From positions 1 through 26,265 of the forward strand of contig JAPEVF010000640.1 in NCBI GenBank assembly GCA_029747585.1: a stretch of DNA of 26,265 nt, given 5' to 3'. The DNA comes from Pleurotus djamor. Its lineage: Eukaryota > Basidiomycota > Agaricomycetes > Agaricales > Pleurotaceae. The position numbers were made by a program, and so were the translations under genes. How positions within the stretch are numbered: position 1 is the stretch's first letter; every line of letters starts with the position of its first letter. Of this stretch, positions 19,923 to 26,265 are shown in pieces. The notes under the pieces were generated by a model. That model was not told where the DNA came from, searched no databases, and saw only the letters and a program-made list of their open reading frames with translations.

Positions 19923-20673
19923 ATGGGTCGACCCAGACTCTATCATACTGCTGCCGAGCAGAGGGAGGCAAAACTGGCCCGTAAGCGACGTTATTACGAC
20001 AGGTATGTTTTCCAACCATGTTACCCCTATGTCCCTTCCATTCGTCCACTCTCATCTTGGCTCACATTATGGCTCAGAAATCAAGAAACAATCACCGAGA
20101 AAGCACGACAGAGGTATCGCCAACGCAACCCTCCAAAACCCAAAGAGACCACCCTCAAGAACATGATACGCGGGGCAGAGCAGTAAGCCGTTCCCTGTTT
20201 TTCTTCATTCTCAATATTCGCAGACCAGTTCTTAATGCTAACCAGTCATTCTAGGTCTGAGCTATCGTCTCTCATCGATCACTACTTAGAGATATGTGTT
20301 AAATGCGATGATATGTTTCGTCCAAACGAGGCGGCATTTGCCAGGACGCTCTGCGACCTCGTTTTGGTTACTGATGACTTTTCGGTAAGGTCCCCTTTCT
20401 GCTCTTTGTCTACTTAATGACTTAGTTCATTTTCCCAAGGCCTGTGCCCGTGCAATCGAGTCCGTAGACTTGTTATATACTGAACTGGTCGCCACAATGG
20501 ACAAAATATTGCAAGTTGACGGCATTGGGAATCTATGGCGCCAATGCGACGACACCCTCCAACAGCTGCGACGCGCTGACTGCTTCGTGACGGAGATTGA
20601 ATGCTACGCTTCTGATATGGGAGGGCTCAAGGCGGCATTAGAGAGAGGTGACCTCGGATATCTGAACGCGTAG
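19923..20673 (+). CDS. Small basic-N-terminus protein, 182 aa
   Basis: Four exons, 19923-20002, 20078-20182, 20255-20384 and 20440-20673, join exactly into 183 codons. Introns of 55-75 nt have GTATGT, GTAAGC and GTAAGG donors. The protein begins MGRPRLYHTAAEQREAKLAR, a GRPR AT-hook-like start, followed by a strongly basic helix (RKRRYYDR, KARQRYRQR). It then becomes a neutral, helical C-terminal part of about 120 residues with scattered Cys. From memory, many short Agaricomycete proteins start with a similar MGRPRLYHT block; their function is unknown to me. It could be DNA-binding. It lies 193 bp ahead of the next small gene and points the same way as the KDZ transposase. Confidence 0.7.
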
Positions 20674-20865
20674 ATCTAAAGGCAACGTGCCAGCTTCCAT
20701 TGCAACTCCGCTTGTTCGTAGATAATGAGAAGTCCCTGCGTTGACGAAGGCTTTGCGCCAGGAAAAAATCCACCCCCATTCTCCTCTCCTTGAAGCATTT
20801 TTCCACCTGGTATGCCCCCTCCATTTCTTATCTCTCACCATGTTTATGAGTAGACGCAATCGCAG

Positions 20866-21265
20866 ATGGCGCGAACCAGGTCTGCCAACAAACCGCCCAA
20901 GAAATATGTACCACCCCTCTTCAGGGTTCGAAAGTCGCGATTTTACGACCGTTGGTATCCCACTCTCGATCGTGAAATGCGCACCTACCTCCGCGAAAAC
21001 GCTGGTTTTTTTCGCAAGGCGCAGAACGTCTCGCAGGACGCATCTTGGTTCCGCCGGTTTTGGTACTGCTTTTTTGACCGCTTTCCAATCGCCATCCATG
21101 TCGAGGATCTCGATGAACGCGACTTTTTCAGACGACCTTGGAAGATTGTGAGCGGCACTTTATTCATGAATTTACAATGTCTGACGTATTATTTTTCAGG
21201 CGGTCAAACGATACTTGAAGTGGCTCGTGTGGAACTTCAAGCAAGGAGACGGGGAGACTATGTAG
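20866..21265 (+). CDS. Small basic aromatic-rich protein, 115 aa
   Basis: Exons 20866-21147 and 21200-21265 are separated by a 52-nt intron (GTGAGC to TTTCAG) and join exactly. The protein begins MARTRSANKPPKKYVPPLFR and is rich in Arg, Phe, Trp and Tyr (for example SWFRRFWYCFFDRFP). It ends in a short second exon encoding YLKWLVWNFKQGDGETM. It has no signal peptide and no known domain. The clean splice and codon use support a real gene. Its place between another small basic gene and the transposase, all on one strand, raises the possibility of a shared mobile unit, but this is inference. Confidence 0.6.
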
Positions 21266-21660
21266 GGATGTCATACGAATACGCGCACAGTATATATACA
21301 GTCGATGGAGTAGATAACTGCGACCTCTGCCAATAACGGCCCCGATGGCCACCACTGCAATCGAAACAGCGTGAGGTGTCTTCGAACTTATCCCTGAAAA
21401 CGACCGTGGCTTGGTTCCATCGCGGCGTCCGAGGCCGTTTTTTTTACGGTGCAGATCGTTTACCCATCTCTTCGGCTTCTCTGCAGTGACAAGGGTGTAC
21501 TTGCGAGAGATGGGCCTTTCGTGCTGATTTTTCCATCCGTTGCCCTTCGAGATTGGCCTTTCGTGCTGATTTTTTCATCCGTTGCCCTTCGAGATTGGCC
21601 TTTCGTGCTGATTTTTTCATCCGTCGCCCTTCGCCGCCTTCGAGAAACTGATTGCCGGCT
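21266..21660. promoter_or_regulatory. Upstream region of the KDZ gene with a 42-bp tandem repeat
   Basis: This 395-bp region leads up to the transposase ATG at 21661. Its second half is occupied by the tandem repeat listed separately. No TATA box is clear. A TTTTTTTT run occurs near 21437. Confidence 0.45.
21513..21635 (+). repeat. 42-bp tandem repeat just before the transposase
   Basis: Three nearly identical copies start at 21513, 21555 and 21597 with exact 42-bp spacing; the third diverges after CATCCGTCGCCCTTCG. Each starts GGCCTTTCGTGCTGATTTTT and ends GCCCTTCGAGATT. The array ends about 25 bp before the transposase ATG. Tandem sites close to an element end are a common layout for transposase binding, so these are candidate subterminal sites. 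Confidence 0.85.
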
Positions 21661-24600
21661 ATGTTCAAAGCATCGAGCTATGGCGTGTCGGGAAAGCGTG
21701 GCACTAAACGAAAGGGTCAGGTTCATGATGCGGATGTCGAGGAGACGAGCAAAAGGCACAAAAGCCAGGCCAGGATTGCAGAGGTATCAGCTAACGGTCG
21801 TCGTCGCGTCAATATGCCGCTGTCGCCTTGCAAGAAGAAGACAGCCACCAAGCGGAAGCCACAGGGTGTCCACACATGGAATCCCAGCTGGAGTTACGAC
21901 GTTGCTGATATTGCGACTCTGGATGAGGCGGCGGCGGAGTATGCCATCGTGAACCCGGCGATGGTGGTGGGGAAAAAACGCTACAACTCGGTGAGTCTGA
22001 AGGAATTGATAGAGGGACGGGACGGTGAAACTTATACATGAGACACAGGACAGGCCCTTCCAAAACTGGATCCCATATCGGCAAATCTTCTTGACTGAGA
22101 ACATCCGTCGTGAAGGACGGGGTGAGGATGTGAACTTGACACATTGTCCTACGTGCAAAGGTCCAGGGCCTCCTTTGTATCGATGCATTCAGTGCTTCCA
22201 CAGCACTTTGGAATGCGAAGGCTGCATCCTTTCCCGTCATCAACGACTTCCATTTCATACCATCCAGGTGAGTGGCGTGTACCAGAATGACACATATGCG
22301 TGCTTACGACGACGATCCAAACTAGCGGTGGAATGACACACACTTCGAGAGGATACCCCTTCGGGATATGGGCCTTCGAGTGCAGCTAGGACACTCTGAA
22401 CTCGATTGTGTAAATCCTGAGCCTGGCGCCAAGATCTTCACGGTCATACACATAAACGGAATCCATCACGTCAACGTCGACTTCTGCGGCTGTGACAAGA
22501 AGGTCCCTCACCGAATACAATTACTGCGTGCTCGCTGGTACCCTGCAACCGTGGACTACCCGGAGTCGGCCGCCACTATAGAGGTTCTGGAGTTCTTTCA
22601 ACATCTCACTTTGACTGGCAAAGCAACCCATTGGCAGTTCTACCGAACACTGGAAAATATGACAGATAATACCGGTGTAGACGTTCCGAAGGTGAGCATT
22701 CAATTACCTTGGTACCAATCCAAGCTGATTAGGATTCCAATAGAGCCGGTACTCGAGCTTCGTTCGTATGTGCAGACAGTACTCCAGCGAGTGTTTGTAT
22801 AAGTGGGCGGGCAGAGGTAACGAGCAGGACGGCGTTGCAGGCACCAAGGATGGTGACTTGGCTATGTCCTGTGTAGCCTGCCCTCATTCGGGCGTCAATC
22901 TACCAGAGGGGTGGGAAACCTCAGATAAGCAGTAAGCGCGACACCACAATTTTTGCGCCACCACCTGACCCAGCCTAGATTCCTCTATCGCCCTCTCTTC
23001 TCTCTGGATGCCAACTTCCGGCTCAAAAATCGGCTGAAGTCTTCAGAAGACAGGGATCCTGGGCTTCATACCGGGAAAGCATATTTCGTCGAGCAGAGGG
23101 GGTATAATGATCATCTCTCCAAATACGGCGCACAAAAAGAGGTATGTGATTCATAAGCCTCAGTCGGAGATTCTGCCGTCGCTCATCAACGGTACAGCTC
23201 AGCAACTGTAGTGGCTTCCGCTCCATGGCGTCGGCAGAGACCAAGTTCACCGCGGGACTGCGATATACGGGGGTAGGGATGTGTGTCTGTGCGCGTCACG
23301 AGCTGATACGGGCAAATGGTGTGGGGGACCTGCAAAAGGGAGAAAGGTACGTACTCGGAATTAGCTGCTCACTTTTCTCAACATCTGATCAATCGGTCTT
23401 AGGTACTGCAACATGGACTATGTCCTTCTCTCCGCCATTGCCGGCTTGGCAGCCATCCAGATATTCATCATCTACGACATTGCTTGCCAGTACAAGATCA
23501 ACTTCAAACCTCGAATGTCGGCGTTTCCTCAGCCCATGCAGATCCAATCCACCGTCAGTATCGACTGGGGGATTCCGAAGTGTCATTGTCCGGCACATAA
23601 GCCAGACTGTCAAGTCCCGCATTCGATGAACCTCAAGCCGGGAGTAGGGCGGACAGATGGGGAGGGAATCGAGCGAGACTGGGCTATTCTCAACTCAGTA
23701 GCCAATAGCACCAAGGAGATGGGGCCGGGCGCGCGCCACGACACCCTGGATATGCACTTCAGCCATCATAACTGGCGCAAAACGGTGTCTTTTGGTACGT
23801 GGTGGTTCTCCTCGCGGGTTTTGCCTGGTAATTAACATGATCTATAATGTAGGTCATACTCTGCGTCGGAAGTTGTGCCTGGCTTCAGCGGAAAGTCAAC
23901 GGCAAGCCGGTCTCTATGGCGAGCTGGTCGAAAGTCTCCCACTACCCACTCTTGAGTCGACGTGGACTGCTCAGGTGGTCGCCTGGGAGGCTGATCCGGA
24001 GAAGGATAACCCATACGTGCTGCGTACACCATCCAAACGTGAGTTTTCTTGACATACTTTTCTATCCACGCGAGCCTTAACAGCATTGCAGGACCAACTC
24101 TGCAACAAATCAAACGAGACCTGTTGGAAGAAGAACGACTCTCAGATGTTGGGCCGTCGCGCGCCAATCCTGTCAGCAAGTCTGCCACAGGTTTTATCAC
24201 CGATGCCATTGTTTTAGAAGATCTACAGTAAGTCAGTTTCATTTGTTATTGTTCTTGGATTAATCGATTTGGATTAGACGCAAGGTTCGACGGGATGTCA
24301 AAGCTACAGATGTCACCCCTGCTCAAGCTGCTCGGATCGAGGAACGTCGCATCCAACTGCAGAGGCGCATCAGATCGTTTCGAAACGTGCAGAGAAGCTT
24401 TTTACCCTCCATCGACGACATTCTCACCGAACATTCGCATGCCCATCGCGACGAAAAGGTGCTCGTTGAGGACATGCCCCTCTGGTTACCATCTTCACTA
24501 GACGCGGAGGAGAGGGAGCTCAGCTACGCGGATGGGTTGTCCGCCAAGGAGGCTTTACTTCGAGAGGCTCAGTGTCACGACACTCTGGACAAGATCCGCG

Positions 24601-25588
24601 CGCTGCAACGTACCAAGTTACACTACCTCCACTTCAAGAACAACAATATTCGAGGTCAAGTCAAGTCTACACGGGCTCGGAGCGTGCTGGAGTCCATGGA
24701 CGACAAGATCAGTCTACATAGGGACCGATACAATGATGCCCGCGAGGCGCTGTATGCTCTACGCGGCCCTGGTTCATGGACAACCTCCTTACGCAAGCTG
24801 GAGCGTGAGGATTTGGTAGCGCCGTCCGCGTTCAGTACCGACAACGCCACCGATGTCATTGACGTCGATGGGAAGCTCAAATCGCTGCGGACATTGAAGG
24901 AGATGGCCAAAGGGCTCGGGAGGGGTTATCAGAAGCTGTCGTGGATCTGGACGATGTCTGGCGTCCTCGGGGAGGGAGAGGACGAGGACCTTAATTCAAG
25001 TAAGAGGTTTCTTTCCCATTGACTCGCTGTCGCTAACCTGATTTTGCAGTATTACGTGTTGAATGGGCGAAAGCAAGAGCTCGAAAGCTACGGTGGGCAG
25101 AGGAGGTCGAGTTGTTGAAAGAGGAGATGCGAAGGGTGAGGGAATCCTTGTTGTGGAAGAGCCAGGCCTGGTTGAAGCGTGCCATCGGCTGGGAAGGTCT
25201 ATGTTCGGAAGAGAGAGAGGGTGTTTCTGCGTACGCCCACCGCCAGGCCAAGGTGTATTCGAGCCTTCGCCATGCTTTCTCGACGTTATGGGAAGCCCCC
25301 GTGCGCAAACCACGGGTGAACCCACTCTTCGGCGAGCGTGCTGCGCTCGTGGGTCAAATCGCCGCTCTGAACGTTGCCAGCGCGTNCCCCTCCCCCGTTT
25401 TTCACCCTAACGTGGGTCCCAGCACTGCCGCCGCCGATGAATCTCCACAACAAGACGACCCCGCGCTGGACCCATCTGTTGATGAAGTCCCGAACCCTGC
25501 TGGAAGTGACGATGAAGCGGACGACGACGATGACGACGACGACGACGGCTATGGCAGTCCCGATTTAGAGGGTGGTGACGAGGACTAA
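21661..25588 (+). CDS. KDZ-superfamily DDE transposase with CxC2 cysteine cluster
   Basis: Eleven exons join without a frame break into 1130 codons: 21661-21990, 22049-22267, 22326-22691, 22744-22931, 22979-23141, 23198-23346, 23403-23794, 23853-24038, 24092-24227, 24278-24999 and 25050-25588. Introns are 47-58 nt. A basic N-terminus (SGKRGTKRKG) is followed by the CxC2 cluster at about residues 143-180, with paired cysteines CPTC, CIQC and CEGC and the signature SRHQRLPFH. Then come RDMGLRVQLGH, NGIHHVNVDFCGC and LLRARWYPAT. The catalytic core shows the three KDZ acidic motifs: SLDANFRL (D about 378), IIYDIACQ (D about 497) and RTDGEGIERDW (E about 559/562). The C-terminal third is helical and charged, ending in an acidic Asp run. 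One N at 25386 fits the frame. Known members are cut-and-paste type DDE transposases expanded in Agaricomycetes. The gene appears intact and ends 610 bp from the telomere repeat. Confidence 0.95.
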
Positions 25589-26197
25589 TACGCCACAAGA
25601 TAGCCCCGCGCTAGAGACAAGACAACGACGACGGCGGAGGCTGTAGAAAGCGCAATTCGGAGGACTGTTGTAATGGCGGGATATTTCCTTTTTGATGTAA
25701 TGGCGACATTTATGTAATAGCGCCATGTTGCCTATTGTAGTGGCTGCCGATTGCCCAGGGCTTCTCACACCCCATGAGGTAGAGGGCGCGATGCAGCCTG
25801 CTCAAAGAATAATATTTTTATTGGGTTTCTAGTAATTCGTAGCTCAATCAGGTAGCCCCTGTCGTGGAAATGACTTTAGCGTCCCAAAAAGGAAGTATTC
25901 TTCAGATAAATAGTGTGGGTAACGAAATAATCTAGCAATGTACATTTTTTCATGCCTATTTGGTATATCTGAGTTTGAACGTGGATTAATCCACTTGCAT
26001 GGGTCAAACGTCGCAGTGGCAGGATCCGCGAATACTGTCATGGGTCTTTGTGGATTCTACTGGTATATAGGGTCAAATACTACAAGGACAGGTGTTGCCA
26101 TTACCATCCTTGTGAATCACTGAGACACGGCAGGTACCATCAGTGATGAAGGACTTACCATGTCATCATCGTCATCATTGTTGACTTCTTCCTCAGC
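25589..26197. other. Non-coding subtelomeric spacer
   Basis: This stretch between the transposase stop and the telomere has no convincing gene. It holds an AATAATATTTTTATT block near 25808 that may serve the transposase 3' end, a perfect GTGGATTAATCCAC palindrome at 25981-25994, and a CATCATCGTCATCATTG stretch just before the telomere array. If the transposon has a right end it should lie here, but I cannot identify it. Confidence 0.5.
25981..25994. repeat. Perfect 14-bp palindrome GTGGATTAATCCAC
   Basis: It is followed by TTGC. Related sequences lie at 14267-14279 (GTGGATTATCCAC) and 14301-14316 (TGGATTTATCCACTTG). A looser similarity continues around both sites. Confidence 0.55.
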
Positions 26198-26265
26198 TTA
26201 GGGTTAGGGTTAGGGTTAGGGTTAGGGTTAGGGTTAGGGTTAGGGTTAGGGTTAGGTTAGGTTAG
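26198..26265 (+). repeat. Telomere repeat array (TTAGGG)n
   Basis: Nine perfect TTAGGG units run from 26198 to 26251, followed by TTAGG, TTAGG and TTAG at the window end. The G-rich strand runs 5' to 3' to the right, so this is the right end of a chromosome. The last short units may be real variants or read-end errors. Confidence 0.95.

Overview
The window is the right-hand end of a eukaryotic chromosome, most probably from a basidiomycete fungus (Agaricomycetes). It ends in a (TTAGGG)n array in the orientation expected of a right chromosome end. Its genes are split by many 47-63 nt GT-AG introns, and it carries a KDZ-superfamily transposase gene with the CxC2 cysteine cluster, a type known mainly from Agaricomycetes. 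The species cannot be named from the sequence. Eleven N positions (709, 911, 4550, 4685, 11862, 11872, 11905, 11938, 12431, 12442, 25386) and some homopolymer frame shifts suggest a draft-quality assembly. Exon joins below are my own readings of splice sites and have not been tested against RNA.

Layout. (1) 1-5.0 kb: a 5'-truncated plus-strand gene (to about 1.96 kb) converges on a minus-strand 949-aa orphan gene (2013-4973). (2) 5.0-5.6 kb: AT-rich promoter-side spacer. (3) 5.6-6.1 kb: a hairpin-forming minisatellite built on GGGACTCC-G-GGAGTCCC. (4) 6.36-8.33 kb: a second, irregular minisatellite with the core ATGRCCTTCTNNGAAGCCCA, about 18 copies at roughly 110 bp spacing. (5) 8.4-10.0 kb: a mosaic of that core, local duplications and four tRNA-derived, SINE-like units, all in minus orientation. 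(6) 10.4-14.3 kb: a plus-strand gene with a Zn2Cys6-like cysteine cluster converges on a minus-strand Ser/Pro-rich orphan gene. (7) 15.6-19.5 kb: a divergent pair, made of a small protein with an RNase H1 N-terminal (viroplasmin-like) domain and a large RS-rich protein whose frame is broken by two single-C excesses. (8) 19.9-25.6 kb: three co-oriented plus-strand genes, two small basic proteins and then an apparently intact 11-exon CxC2-KDZ transposase. (9) 25.6-26.2 kb: a short non-coding subtelomere, then 68 bp of telomere repeat.

How the parts relate. The best-supported function is the KDZ transposase: cysteine cluster, then a DDE-type core with recognisable D, D and E motifs. Whether the two small genes before it are passengers of the same mobile unit is an open question. 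The other genes look like lineage-specific, disordered, nuclear-type proteins (cysteine cluster, RS and acidic tracts, hybrid-binding domain), typical of fast-evolving subtelomeres. I saw no CRISPR array, rRNA, virus or clear functional tRNA. The most unusual content is the 4.4 kb repeat block, where two palindromic minisatellite families are interleaved with tandem tRNA-derived units.
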